From: Hirundichthys speculiger
Taxonomy: Eukaryota; Chordata; Actinopteri; Beloniformes; Exocoetidae
Direction of reading: 5' to 3'
DNA length: 64,000 nucleotides
Assembly (NCBI GenBank): GCA_018398805.1
Contig: JAGFBZ010000261.1
Location: 1,240,001-1,304,000, forward strand
The translations under genes and the position numbers were made by a program. Positions 1 through 11,766 of this stretch are shown piece after piece. The stretch's first letter is position 1; every line of letters starts with the position of its first letter. A model generated the notes under the pieces. It was not told the origin of the DNA, did no database searches, and was given only the letters and a program-made list of their open reading frames with translations.

Positions 1-193
1 AACAAAAAAAAAAAACAGAGGTATTAAGCTTTTATTCTGAAGGATCCCGGAAATTCCCTTGTTTACATCGGAACCGGAACTAAGTGTGTTGGTATCACAA
101 TCTTAGCAACAGTCACACATTCACACTGGGGACAGTTTTTATTTTCTATTTTAACCGTTCTGTTCCTATTTTGTCACCAGTCTGGACGAGACT
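1..193 (+). promoter_or_regulatory. 5' flank of ZNF-A
   Basis: This short stretch leads into the ZNF-A start codon. It starts with an A-run and contains two GGAA-core, ETS-like motifs (about 46-53 and 74-79). No TATA box is evident near the ATG. The role as promoter or 5' UTR is inferred from position only. Confidence 0.35.
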
Positions 194-386
194 ATGTTAC
201 AAATCGAGAAGATGCGTGTGTTTGTGAGTCAGCGGCTGAACGCTGCGGTCGAAGAGATTCTTACGGCTTTTGAAAAAACCTGCGCGAAATACGAACAAGA
301 AGCGGCTCAGTGTCACGAGGTGATCTCACGCCAGCACGCGCTGCTCTGCGCGCTCAACAGACCCCTGATGGATTCACCGTATGCAG
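194..386 (+). CDS. ZNF-A first coding exon
   Basis: First coding exon of a small C2H2 zinc-finger gene. It starts at ATG 194 and encodes 64 residues plus one base. The segment MRVFVSQRLNAAVEEILTAF and the charged region after it resemble the amphipathic, coiled-coil-like N-termini that fish poly-zinc-finger proteins carry before their fingers. The exon ends in a strong donor (gcag|gtgagc, GT at 387-388) in phase 1. The next exon's acceptor at 1633|1634 supplies the two missing bases (G+AC, Asp), so the frame is continuous. Unlike ZNF-B, C and D, it has only one helical unit before the donor. The family relation is recognised by pattern; the splice is inferred, not shown by transcripts. Confidence 0.75.
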
Positions 387-1633
387 GTGAGCAAAGCTGG
401 GAGAGCAGGTGTTATGAAGCTGTGCACAGCTCTTGGTTTGAAGCTCTCTTTCAGGTACAGCCTCACAATAATCAGGGAGACTTTGTTTACAAATTCTACA
501 AGAAGAATAATAGGAAAAACGTGTTTTTTTTTTTGTGAGTTTCACAAGCAAAGTGACTTAAAACAAAAAAGTGCCATACTGTGATCTACACTGTGTGGCA
601 CGTAGCAAATAGTCTCACCAAGAAGATCTGACAACCCTTTGATGGTTAAAATGTTTAGTAAATCAGCTGTAACAGAGTCAACAGACCTGGTGTCTGTGTA
701 GAAGTTTGTCTTGGGCACCTTGGGGCCTCCCAACAGCTGACTCCTGGTTGATGCATGTGGGCCATCAAAAGTTTATTAACTGCAAAACATGTGTAATAAA
801 ATATGATTTAAATATATATTTTTGTTCTGTAATGCCTTTTACAATGAACACACTTTTTTTGTTCTTCAAATGTCAGAGCAGTAGTAAGAATCACTCCTGC
901 TGTAGTATTCCAAGATTTTTGGTGTTTATGAGCATAACACATATGGGTACTTTCAGTTTGCCTTTTGTTCCAGCCCCTTTTTGGGTGAAAACAACCCATT
1001 GAATTTGAATGACAGTCCATGCAGCGTTTTAGCTATTTGCCAATATAAATTAAATAAAACTAAATGAGACTACAGTGTTGCTTTAAAGCTAGTTGGTGCC
1101 CAAATCATAGGGGTTCTCAGATAAAGAATTATATAAAGTTGCTTCTGCACCACAAACACATTATTGTATAGAAAAACAATTTACTGTGATGGAGGAATAT
1201 CCATTCAGTCCGTCTATCTATATGGAGAGACAGCACCATCACATGATAAGAGGTGTCATATCCCCACATCTGTAATTACCAAGTCCAATATTTTGACTTG
1301 TGATGAAGTGATGACCTCAAACATGGTGGGTTCACTCACAAAGGGCTTGTTTGCCTCTGGCTTGAGACAAAGGTCTGTTGGTTATTGGGCCCAGGAAACA
1401 CAAAGAACCAATCCAACTCTTCTGTACAGTAAATTTGCTCATAAACATGAGTGGTAGTATAAAATAAATTAAGTCTTACTGAAACAAATAGTGAAGACAA
1501 AATAATTACATATTGAGCCACTAGTACTGCATGGAACTGTGAAATGTGGAAAATAAAGCATTTAACTTCAGTTTATTGTTGAATTCTGATGGTCTGTTGT
1601 TCCTCAAGTTTAATCCTATATTTTTCTGTGCAG
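387..1633 (+). other. ZNF-A intron
   Basis: Phase-1 intron of about 1.25 kb between the donor at 387 and the acceptor tttttctgtgcag ending at 1633. I see no RNA gene, recognisable transposon or other coding exon in it. Confidence 0.6.
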
Positions 1634-2379
1634 ACATGTTCACAAAGCAGCTACAGCTGAGTAAAACAGCAGTTCCTCCTGACCACAAAGACCAGAATCA
1701 GGATCAGGACATGGTTCCACAGCCTTCACACGCTGAAGGAGAACAGCAGAAGGAGCAGCTCCAAGACCTGGATGAAGCTGAGATAATACAGTTCACTTAC
1801 AATTCCAAGCTTGCAACCAAGCCCTTTGAGAACCTTCAACTGTTAGCTAAACCAGGACGGTTGGGTCCAGATCCGGACGTCCCATTGGTGGTGTCTTCTG
1901 AGACTGAAGACAGTGACGACTACAACAAAGACTCTGCTGACAACAGACCCCCTTCAGACAAACCACAGGAGCTGTGTAAACCAAAAAGCAGATTCAGCTG
2001 CTTGGCTTGCAACCGCACCTTTAAAGCTCACAGGTTTTTGTCGAGACACGTTAAAGCTCACCTGCATGATACGAAGCAGGTGTGTGGTCTGTGTGGGGAA
2101 CAGTTTGAGGCTGGTGACGGTCTGGCACTGCATCTTCAGACACACCACAAGAAAAACAAGCTGCAGACCCAGGCTAGGACTCGGAACTGGGAGAAGCGGC
2201 TCCATCATCGCTCGAACGTAAACGAAAAAATGGAGGTCCAGAAAAGCCAAAAGCCAAACAAGTGTAACAGTTGTGCCAAAACTCTCCTGAAAAGGGGGCA
2301 CGTGTGCCCAGCCCCCCAAAAAAGCCAGAACATGGACAATTCAGAAGGAACCAAGAAAAGGAGGAGGAGGATAATTTGA
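1634..2379 (+). CDS. ZNF-A second exon: truncated C2H2 zinc-finger protein
   Basis: Second and last coding exon. The spliced protein would be about 312 residues. An acidic linker (rich in Glu, Asp and Gln, about 1650-1980) is followed by two complete C2H2 fingers: a CX2CX12HX3H finger at 1993-2061 (FSCLAC...HVKAH) and a second beginning VCGLCG at about 2078-2143. A third cysteine pair (KCNSCAK) follows but has no matching histidine pair. The protein then ends in a basic tail, RRRRII. The first two fingers match the first two of ZNF-B, C and D, so this looks like a paralogue that lost its finger array and C-terminal tail. It may have a reduced role in DNA binding or be decaying, although its frame is intact. 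A polyadenylation signal AATAAA lies at 2812-2817. Confidence 0.7.
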
Positions 2380-4065
2380 GTGAATCTGACTGACAAGGTT
2401 ATCGCTTCCATTTTATGTTTTTCCCTGTCATTCTTTCACTGCTTAAAATACCAAGATAGGTTGTTTATTTTAAATGTTTAAATTTAAATTTTTAAATGGG
2501 AACAAGCTGGGGGGTTTTTTTTATTCTTTTTGTACAATAAGATGAAGAAACCGTAAAAACTGAAGTTAATTTCTTCATTAAAACTTTCTTTTGTAAATCA
2601 GCAAGAGATAATGTGGCTGAATGTTTATTGATGACTGCATGGATTACTGAATCTCCCTCCCAGGGAAAAAGCTTTGAGGTCAAAGGAGTTTTAATGACCC
2701 ATGAGTGTCCTACTATTTTTATTTTTTTTTCACGTAGTGGTCAGAAACAGCACCAGAGGGCTGCTGACTATATTTTTACAGCAAACATGTGTAGATTAAG
2801 TGTATAAATTAAATAAATGCATCCTCATTGCAAATTACTTTTTAAAGCAGTTAAAATCTACTTCCTCTTAATTACTTAAAAGGGCTTCACTGCCTTTAAA
2901 TGGCAAAGTACAGAAAGTGTTGAGGAAATGTTATGCCATGGTGGATATGGGCATCAGGTTTCCTTCATCTTAACTTGATTAAGTAGAAATTATGTGTAGT
3001 GTGCTTTATTCAAAATAATGAAGGAAACTCTAAAGGGCTTTAAGTTCTCTTCAGATAGCTGGTGAGGGGACCTCGATGAAGGGGGGTAAATCTCCCCTTA
3101 TTCATGACAACCAAGAAGTAAACCTTTAAGTCCATTTAACAGCAGTTGCACATTGTATGGCATAAATAAAACTCACAACCTTGTAGAAATGTGTAACAAA
3201 GTAAAGCATTTATGCAAAATTAACATACAGTATGCTCCACAGAGTGTATTACCCCAAAAGCTATACACACACAGTCCCCAGTATGAGGTCATTAGCCTCA
3301 CCATTCAGTTTGCCAAACAATTTTACTCTGAAGTATTGTGAAGCCCAGCAACATCTACTGTTTAATTTCAAATTCACTCTTGTTGAACTGTATCTAAATC
3401 TTTTTCTCTTCATTATATTTGTTCAACTCCAGTTTCAGTGTACATTCTGCATATTGTGACATTCAGTGAAGGTCTTTTTCTATGCTGAAGGCAACACAAT
3501 TAGCTTGTGATCAGATGCACAACTAGATGGCACAGTTGACTTATTTGAGGGTAATTCCATTGCAGTAGGTCAAAAATATTTTATCAGGGGAAAAGTTTGC
3601 TTTTCCTTCTACCCTGTTGAGTAGTGGAACAGTCACTTCAGACCTGTCCTATAAATAATGAACAAAAAGTCAATGAAAGACTGCTTAACTCCATTTTGGC
3701 ATGGCACTTAAACATATTTTAGGGAATAATTGTCCTATACATATATTTTCATTCAAATCTCTGAATTTCCATTACTTGTTCAACTGCAGGCCGTATACAT
3801 GAATGCTCACATCTTCATCCAGGTATGCATAGAAAAACCTTATTCAAATTCTTTCTGTTCCAAATCAATACCAAGTGGTATTTTTCAGTTTGCTACTAAG
3901 CTATTACAATTTGGTCTTATAACATGGCCAACAATAGAAGTGACCCCATGGGCAGGAATTAAAGATTAATCAGGATGATCAGAAAAGAGAAAAGAAAATA
4001 GATTATGAAAAAATAGCTTTTTACCAATTTCTACCATGTCACATCAAACTAAAGTCAATGGAGCG
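2380..4065. other. Intergenic, ZNF-A to dusp11-like gene
   Basis: AT-rich sequence that would hold the ZNF-A 3' UTR (AATAAA at 2812-2817) and, on the other strand, the 3' end of the dusp11-like transcript. No further gene or clear transposon was recognised. No T-run that would mark the poly(A) tail of a reverse-strand retrocopy is obvious next to 4066. Confidence 0.5.
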
Positions 4066-4779
4066 TTATCTCGTTGGTGTTTGTACTGCATCACCAGATT
4101 GTTGTCCTCTTTCTATGGCAGTGGTGGTCTGTAGCTTTTTCCCCTTCTTCCTGGCCATCAATAGCGTTCTCTCCACAGCAAGCCCTTTGATCACCTCTTC
4201 CTTTGGCTCATCAATGCTGTCATTTCTCCTCTTGGGAGCATTCTGTAGGTCATACAGGTAGTTCTTCCTCTCAATTGAATGACCTCTGGAGGAATTAAAG
4301 AGCTCAAGAGCTTCCAGGGAATCTAGCCCATCTACATCTATCAGGTATCGACAAACCAGGTACCCAGTGCGGTTCAGGCCATGGGTGCAATGGACTCCAA
4401 TGAGTTTGTCATTGTCCCAGTTCTCCTTCAGGAAGCACCTGACTACCCGTTTGAAGCTCAGGATGGCATCATCAGAGGGAACTCTGTGACCCTCGGTGGA
4501 AATTTTAATGTAAGAGCAGGACTGAGGGACGTCTGTCAGACTATAGTACCTGCTGGTGAAGGTAAGATCGATTATCAAGCCCAGCTCCTGGTTTTGACTT
4601 TCCATAGAGTCCATCAGGTCCCAAAAATCAAATGATTGCGACTGAGGAACCCGAGAGTTAAGAGATGGTTTTAAAGGCACTTTAAAGGCAATGAATTTTG
4701 TTCCTGGTAGCCTCTGACCAACGGGAAGATAGTTCAGCCACCGCTTTGGTACAGAGTTCTTCTTCTGCTGATGAGACAT
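4066..4779 (-). CDS. dusp11: DUSP11-like RNA 5'-phosphatase, single exon
   Basis: A 237-residue open frame read on the - strand from ATG at 4779. It matches the catalytic domain of DUSP11 (PIR1), a nuclear dual-specificity-fold phosphatase that removes gamma and beta phosphates from RNA 5' triphosphate ends. The N-terminal YLPVGQRLPGTKFIAFKVPL (residues 17-36) and LGLIIDLTFT (67-76) are typical of the family. The P-loop HCTHGLNRTGY (130-140) has Cys131 as nucleophile and Arg137 as phosphate-binding residue. The C-terminus is basic and shorter than in mammals, which carry a longer Gly/Arg/Tyr-rich tail. The whole catalytic domain lies in one uninterrupted exon, whereas vertebrate DUSP11 genes are normally split. 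A retrocopy or intron loss is therefore possible. All key residues are present, so it is not obviously dead. It sits on the strand opposite the zinc-finger genes. Confidence 0.88.
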   Translation of the reverse strand: MSHQQKKNSVPKRWLNYLPVGQRLPGTKFIAFKVPLKPSLNSRVPQSQSFDFWDLMDSMESQNQELGLIIDLTFTSRYYSLTDVPQSCSYIKISTEGHRVPSDDAILSFKRVVRCFLKENWDNDKLIGVHCTHGLNRTGYLVCRYLIDVDGLDSLEALELFNSSRGHSIERKNYLYDLQNAPKRRNDSIDEPKEEVIKGLAVERTLLMARKKGKKLQTTTAIERGQQSGDAVQTPTR

Positions 4780-5767
4780 CTCAGCTTTGACGTTTCTCCT
4801 CCCAGATGAACCTTTCAGATGTTCACCTAAAGCATTCCAAAGAGAAACAGGCTCATTAAATGCCCAGTGGCTTCACTCACTCACTTCAAATAACCTAATG
4901 ACTAATTTCTTCTCATTCAAGACAAAATGTAACTGCGGAGCCATGGGTAACACAATATTTTTTCCTTAACACTATAATACATTTTAAAAAAGGGGGTTAT
5001 TTGGGTGGTTGAGCTCCACCATTTATGTTCAAGAATACAAAAACTTTAGAAGGCATTTTTTTTTTTTACAATAAATGTATTAGTATAGTTTATTAAAGAT
5101 TTGGCACGCCCCCACAGCATAACTTTACTAATTTTGAGGAAGTTGTAATTAATTGAGTGTCTTAATATAGATTTTACTTACAAAACTGTAATAATTGCAT
5201 TTAAGAAATTGTGAGTCAATATTATAACAACATCAAAAACAGTCGGCAGCTGGGAAAGAAAACAAAACAAACATTCCTGGCACATGATTTGGTGATGATG
5301 GAGAGTCAAGAGTTCACTGAGTTCATTTGGGTATGTAGAATCAAGTTTGAATTTACAAGACATTCCTAAATGTCACCGCATATCACTGTGCACTTTAAAG
5401 TTGCCTATTCCTGTACATTAGAAAATATTTAAAAATGTAGATATTTTAAAGGAAGTTTGGTTTACAGTTCGTACCCAGTTGGAGCGAAGTACAATTAAGA
5501 GAAGCATTTTCACAAAGAACGAAAAAAAGTTTTCGATCTAAAATAAAACACCTAAAGCGCGAGACAATTTGCCAAATGTCTTTTTAAGGGAACGGTTTCT
5601 TTTTCCTGTGTAGCTAGCGGCCACATTCTCTGGACATCATCATTATCAGTGGAAACAGCACGTACCGCGTAAGTGACGTTTACGTCCTACGCGGTGACGC
5701 AAAATACCCAGGAAGTGTAACCGCACTGTTTACATTTTGCTCTTTGTTCGGTGGAAAACCCTCTAAA
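4780..5767. promoter_or_regulatory. Shared 5' region of dusp11-like gene and ZNF-B
   Basis: Head-to-head spacer of about 1 kb between two divergently read genes, so it could act as a bidirectional promoter. Close to the ZNF-B start it becomes richer in CpG and holds CRE-like half sites (TGACGT at 5674-5679, ACGTCC at 5682-5687, TGACGC near 5695) and a GGAAGTG ETS-like motif at about 5711. Assignment as promoter is inferred. Confidence 0.4.
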
Positions 5768-6017
5768 ATGTCCAAAAAACGACCTGAGGACCACAGTTTG
5801 AAGACCGAAATTGACCAGAAATTAGCGGAAGTTGCTAATGACATTTTCTGGCTGTTGCAGGAATGTAGACAATCAGAACTGGAGGAGCTCCGGCGGCTGG
5901 TGATGGAGCGGATCACCGCGGCCGTGGAGCTCATTCTTACTGCGTTTAAAACCAGCAGAGCGGCCGACAGAGGACCAGAATATCCTCAAGGATGTATGAC
6001 AGTCGAGGAACGTGGAG
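5768..6017 (+). CDS. ZNF-B first coding exon
   Basis: First coding exon of a poly-C2H2 gene. The open frame runs in from upstream, but the first ATG is at 5768 (MSKKRPEDHS...). It encodes 83 residues plus one base. It carries two amphipathic units, IDQKLAEVANDIFWLLQ and LRRLVMERITAAVELILTAF, the second in the same style as ZNF-A. The best donor is gag|gtcagt, GT at 6018-6019, phase 1, matching the two-base start of exon 2 at 7830. An alternative GT at 5994 is also phase 1 but is a weaker match. Confidence 0.7.
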
Positions 6018-6482
6018 GTCAGTGTGCAGATCCATAGGCTACCTTGCTTTATATTTAACACTTAATCTATCAAGAGCCACGATCTCCATTAGCGGGTGCA
6101 CTTCTGATATGAGCTTTGGTAGTGGTCAGTAAATGGACCTAGAGTTTTCAAAGAAGTTTACAAAACTTGACTTCTAGCATTACATTTACCCGGGTACTTC
6201 CCTAACGTTACTGCACTGAATGAAGGCGGGTGCCTCGTGAAAAGAATGCCTGACATCCATTCACACTGTTTCATATGAAAGACAAAGATGTCTGGGATGA
6301 TTAAAATCAGTTTAGTTATACATAAGATGTTATATGAAATACAAACTTATTCACTTTCATGTTTAGGGATCACATCATTATGAATTTATCAACACAGAAC
6401 TTACACAGAGTGCTGTGAGGGCAACTGTTAGTGGCAGTCAGATGTGGTTTGATCCCTTGTTTCCACTGATCAGAAGAAGAAA

Positions 6483-6720
6483 TCCATCCACTATTCTTTG
6501 CTTATCTGGATTTGGTTCATCATTGCAGCAAACTTAATAGAGAGGCCTAGACTTACCTCCCCTCTTCCAGCTCTTCCAAGGGGATACTGAGACATCCCAG
6601 GCCTCCTCCCAGCTGGAAATGCCTAAAACACCTCCCCAGGAAGCGCCAGGGACATTCTAACCCCATGCCCCAACAAATTCAGACAGCTCCTCTTGATTTG
6701 GAGAGGCAGCAACCCTACTC
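6483..6720 (-). mobile_element. Non-LTR retrotransposon 3' end fragment
   Basis: Read on the - strand, this resembles the 3' end of a common fish non-LTR element. The segment corresponding to the C-terminal part of the reverse-transcriptase ORF is followed by a tail ending near ATAGTGGATGGA (6483-6494 on the other strand). It is diverged and 5'-truncated. It lies in the ZNF-B intron. Similar family pieces occur at 39340-39530, 45210-46812 and 63055-63400. Confidence 0.6.
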
Positions 6721-7160
6721 AGAGGCTCTTCCAAATGACTGAACCTGTCACCCCATCTCTAAGGGATATTCTAGCAACCCTAAGGAGTTCACCCTCCAAT
6801 GAGCTCACCACTTGCAGCAGGACCTGTGTAGGTCAGGTGTGGTGTGTTATTGGCAGCAGTCAAAGGCTTAGGCCTTTTTCTACTGACCTTTGACTTCCAA
6901 GACCAGAAATTCGCCTATAAATCCAGTCTATTTCCCATTCAGTTTAACAGCATTATCTGCTCTCCTTATGATAGCCTGTTGGTCTGTTGGGGTTGTCAGG
7001 TACAATTTCATCTGATGACAAGGAACACGGAGAAGGATAAAGCCTTACAGACATCAAGATTTTAGCAACATATTTGTAGTTAAAGCAATGTTTAAAGCAA
7101 CATCTAACCACATTTAGGGCACATTGGTCAAAGTTTAAAGTTGTTTTACATACTGCAGTT

Positions 7161-7270
7161 GCTTTACGTCTTTCAAGACCTGTCCAGGGTGTGGCCCATC
7201 TCTTACTATTTGACCCTGGAGTAGGCTCCAGGCATTTTGCAACCAGAGGAAATGGGTATAAGAACATGGC
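7161..7270 (+). repeat. L2-like LINE tail fragment
   Basis: Diverged match to the 3' end shared by fish L2-type elements (pattern 'ctgtccagggtgt...ccctggagtaggctcca...ggtgga'). It lies in the ZNF-B intron. No coding capacity. Confidence 0.5.
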
Positions 7271-7829
7271 TGGGTAGGTGGATATCTGTTTTTTTCTGAT
7301 GTTTCCAAGAGAACAAATCTGATGAAAAAATTACCACTTTACAAATTAACACATTAGTTCAGTATAGTTTACATATTTTTCCACACATGTTCTTAGACTA
7401 GGTCTACCTCTCTTCCTAAAAGAAAAAAAAGGAAAAAGAAAAGGTTTTCTTTGACAAAATTTTCACTGACCAGTGAAAAATACAATAGCATTTGTCTGTT
7501 GCTGCCAATCACAGTAAAGTAAATGAAACAGGTTCACAGCCTGAGGAAAGACACTGCTATGTCACTTTCCATATAGCAACATAGTGAGAAGGCTGGCTTG
7601 GGTTTTGTCCTTTAATGTTCCTTTTTATGCACTGAGGACCCTTCTCACTAATATTTCAAATTCTCACTAAAATGTTGCATTGATATTTTAGTTAATTTTA
7701 AAATCTCTGCTGCAGACCTTTAACTAAAGGTCTCATTACAGATGGAATCCAAAACATTTGTGGTTCCTGTGCTCCCAGCATTATAAAATCTAAATCGGCA
7801 AATTAATCTGTTATGTGTTTTCTCTGCAG

Positions 7830-9481
7830 AGTTATGTCTGTCAGTTGGTGTTAGGAATCTCTCTGATGTCAAACATCTGAAGCAGGATGTGTCAATGAAT
7901 GAACAACTGAAGGAAGGTCTGCCCAACACTTCATCCAGACCAGAAACCGTCTCAGACCTGGACCAGCAGTCAGTGTCTCCAGGTGATGCAACTGGAGAAG
8001 AGGATGCAATTGATGCAGCAGAAACAACATCTCACTGCTGCAAAGTGTGTGGGAAATCATTTGACAGGAAAAGCTTTTTGCTTAAGCACGTGGAGAAACA
8101 CTCAAAGGATGCCAAGGGTCTTTGTGGTGTGTGTGGAGAAAATTTGGAGACCGGTGATGGTCTGAGACAGCATCTTCAAACTCATCGTGACTGCAGCAAA
8201 ACCTGCGATGTCTGTGGCAAGAAATTCCCCTCAATTCAAGCTCAGGAGATGCACCTGAGACTGCATACCGGGGAGAAGCCCTACAGCTGCTCCTTCTGTG
8301 CCAAGCCATTTAACCAGAAAGGTAACATGGTGACTCACATGAGGAGCCACACAGCAGAGAAACCATACACGTGCACTGTTTGCTGCAAAGAGTTTGGCCA
8401 CGGCAGCTCTCTGGAGCGGCACATGAAGTCCCATGAAGAGCAGACATCATTCAGCTGCAAAGTCTGTGGAGATGGCTTCGCAACAAGAACAGAGTTGAGG
8501 CAACACATCCGGAGTCACGCGTCTAATAACCAGCCGATCAAAAGGAACAAACGTAGAAAACCGAGTCTGACGCCTTCTCATTCCTGCAAGGTTTGTGGGA
8601 ACTCTTTCCACAATAAAGGTAACCTACTCCGGCATGCAGAGACACATTTAAATGCTCCTGACTTTCTCTGTGGTGTCTGTGGAGAAGGGTCTACATCTTT
8701 GGAGAGCATGCAGCTCCACATCCAGAGCCACAGAGAAACGAGCAGGATCTGTGAAATCTGTGGCGTCAACTTCAGAGACATGGAGATTCACATGAGGACA
8801 CATACTGGCCAAAAGCCATTCCGATGCAAAGACTGTGGTAAAGACTTCCCCAGGAAAGGCTCTCTGGAGAGACACTTGAAGTTGCACGCTGGTGAGAGGC
8901 CTTACATCTGTGAGTTCTGTGGAAAGACTTTCACTGAAAACACCGTCCTGAAGAGGCACATCAAGAGCCACACAGGAGGGAAACCCAGGATTTATCCCTG
9001 CGAGATCTGTGGCAAGAAGTTTACAATGAGCCAGCATCTTGACGTTCACAAGAGGATCCACACAGGAGAAAAACCATATACTTGTAAGGTCTGCAATAAG
9101 AGCTTCAGACAGATTGGAAACCTGGACTCTCACATGAGGATCCACACAGGTGAGAAGCCATTCATCTGCAGCCTCTGTGGAAAGAGGTTTCGGCAGATCT
9201 CACTGGAGACACATGAAAGGTTCCACAAGAAGGACAAAGCATTTACTTGCCAGCAATGCAGCAAAGGCTTTGTCCAGAAGATAGACCTTAAAAGACACAT
9301 GCTGACTCACACTGGCGAAAAACCGTTCAGCTGCTCAATGTGTGCGAAGAGCTATCAGGAGAAGCGCTCACTGGACTCGCACATGAAGGTCCACGTCGGA
9401 GAACAGAGTGCCAAAGATGCAGTTGTGACTCCAGACGCAAAGCAACCAGAAGGAGCTCACCCTAACTTTATCCAGCTGTGA
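7830..9481 (+). CDS. ZNF-B second exon: 16-finger C2H2 protein
   Basis: The second exon begins after the acceptor ttttctctgcag (ending 7829) with two bases that complete the phase-1 codon. The spliced protein is about 633 residues. After a short acidic linker come 16 C2H2 fingers. Fingers 1-2 ([19 protein letters not shown]) and 7-8 ([19 protein letters not shown]) form the same pair, so an array of the same type starts twice. Finger 9 (8747-8803) is three residues short, CX2CX9HX3H. Finger 14 ([10 protein letters not shown]...) has 11 instead of 12 residues between its second Cys and first His. Many linkers are TGEKP-like, as in sequence-specific DNA-binding arrays. The protein ends HPNFIQL, a tail shared in form with ZNF-C and D. 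It would be nuclear. The target is unknown, and no KRAB, SCAN or BTB domain is visible. Confidence 0.88.
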
Positions 9482-11766
9482 CCTGCAGACCAAAGCAGAT
9501 GAACTTCTGCTGGGTGGACTTGATGTCCTGAGAATCTGTTACTTGCAGCTTTATGCTTTATCCTTCCAGTGTGGTTCAGATGTACAGAAACATTACAAAA
9601 AGAGACACTTCCGTATTTGATCTAATAGAAACTGAAATATGGTATCATACTTGAGGTTCTCCTTGGCCATTAAGCTCAGACAGTTTGGGTCCTCTCCTTG
9701 CAGTGAAGGAGAGCAGCTGTCAAATATGACAGTTTTATTTAAAATTTAGAGCAAAACCTGTTTGGGATGGTCACACACATTGAGAATGGGGTTTTACTTT
9801 CATAAAACAAAAACGTCTTTGAACTCAAATGAAATTCAGAGATTGTAAAAACTTTGAAAATAATTTTAATTCAGAAGTTTTCTGGTGTTCAGAAACTCGA
9901 TTGTAGGATTGTATTAATTTCACCACAAATTCAAACACTGGTTTCTTTGGTTTTTCTCACAGTAAACTGAATATTTTGAACTTTCTGAAAGTTTGCAGTA
10001 TCTGAAGATGTTACTTTGGAAACTGCAAATTTAAGTTGTTTTTTAGTTTCTAATAACATTTGATGGCTGAATAATCAGTCATTTAACTGATAATGCTGGA
10101 TAATGAAAGTAACTATATCTGCAGTATACTGGAGTACGCTCAGCTGCGATTTATTAATTCATCCATTCAAATCTTCGAAAATAATTCATTTGCATTGATG
10201 TTTAGATATAGAGGATCACCTTCATCTTGCAAGTGATTTAAAAAGTACACTGAGAACTTCAAGTTACATCTTGTAATATACTTATTGATATTAATCTGTT
10301 ATTTAGGGCTCATTTAGTCGTATTTGTTTTTGTTTTCTTTCAGTCAGTTTTTACCGTCCACCACAGGTAACAAACCGAATCCATTTGATCGCTTCAGGTT
10401 TACTGCCTAATAAAAACAAAAGTCTAAAGCTAGAAAATAGTCATTTTAATCCATGAGAGAAAACAGACTCCTGTGAATGAATTAAATAGTAATAGTGCTT
10501 TATATTGATGTAACACAGCTTCATTACTCTGACTGCTCACTGATAAACACTCACCGTAATATGAGCAAAGTTATAACAAAAATAAGAAGCTTTTGTCTTA
10601 AAGTATCAAATATGTTTGAAATTCTTTAAGTGCATTAAAGATTTTGTAATATGATTCATAATTGTGAGAAAAAAAATGTCTATTAATAAAAACATAAAAA
10701 CTACCTGATCCTATTTTTTAGTAATAGGATCAGGTAGTTATGAGAAGAACAAAGTTTATCTTTCATGCATGTTTTTTTAAAAAAAAGTTGTTGATTTTTT
10801 GTAAAATCAAATCAATCAAAATTTGTTTCAACATTTTTTTTTTTTTTTTTTTTTAAATCAAAGGTTTAGTGAAGTTGATTTTAGCCTGGAGGATGTTGGA
10901 CCCATAATTTTCAAAAAGGTTGCAAATCTTAATTTGTCAACTGAAATGGTTTCCTCTCTGTTTCGGTCATCTTATGTGAGCTCTTACAATTTTGACAGGT
11001 TTCCAGAACCACTGCATGATGTGATATATTGTAGTTGTACCTAATATTTTGTGTGTGAACATTTCCCTATCTTTACCTCTGGCAGAGGCCAGTGTTGTAA
11101 CTGACCTTTTTGGTCCACAGATACACTGTCTTAAATTAAATATCACATTCTCAAACATGTGCAGTGTGTCTGAGTTCTGAAATTGGAGGATGCTGGGACC
11201 TGATTGTAATAACCACAACCACATTGACTAGTTTTCTTTCGATGACAGGAATGCTGAAAGTAAATGGTGCGCTATTTTAATACTTCAAAATTCTAAAAAA
11301 ATATAAGCCAGTGTTATTGAAATTTGTTTGCTTATGCATTTATAGAAAAGAGCTCTCATCATACAAAAGAAAACCTGAATAAATTCATTGGAATCTTGAA
11401 GAAAAGCAGCCTGTTTTCATTTTTTTTGTTACAGCTGTCAATTGAAAGTTTTACACAGGTCAGGTTTGAAGGCATCACTTTAAATATCAAGTATACAATG
11501 TATGACCTTACTCTAACCTTTTTCTTCCAAATATAAAACATTTTGTTATGCTTTGTGGTGTCATTTGGAAATGACCTGGTTTCCTGCCATCTACTAGTCA
11601 TTAAAGTAAGGAAGTTCTCATTTAAAATCATTCATAGATTTTAATCCAGTGAAAACTTCTTTAATGAAGAAGTATAAATTGATTTGGATTGTAAATGTAC
11701 ATTTTGTAAAAGCAATAAGAAATGTTTATACATCTCTTTTGGGCTGATATGGTTAACTTTTTTGTT
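9482..11766. other. Intergenic, ZNF-B 3' side
   Basis: About 2.3 kb of AT-rich sequence, the first part probably ZNF-B 3' UTR. It holds a perfect 17-bp hairpin (10699-10739) and a T-run (10835-10854). No gene recognised; the small open frames here have no family features. Confidence 0.5.
10699..10739. repeat. Perfect 17-bp inverted repeat with 7-nt loop
   Basis: AACTACCTGATCCTATT (10699-10715) is followed by a 7-base spacer TTTTAGT and then the exact reverse complement (10723-10739). It could form a stable hairpin in DNA or RNA. Origin unknown. Confidence 0.85.

Noticed and set aside
5744..5767. Start of ZNF-B upstream of 5768
   Set aside because: The open frame reaches 5744, but there is no ATG before 5768; TTG is not a likely vertebrate start.
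8648..9145. 165-residue open frame on the - strand inside the ZNF-B finger exon
   Set aside because: It is the shadow of the repeated finger codons; residues follow a finger-length period and match no family.
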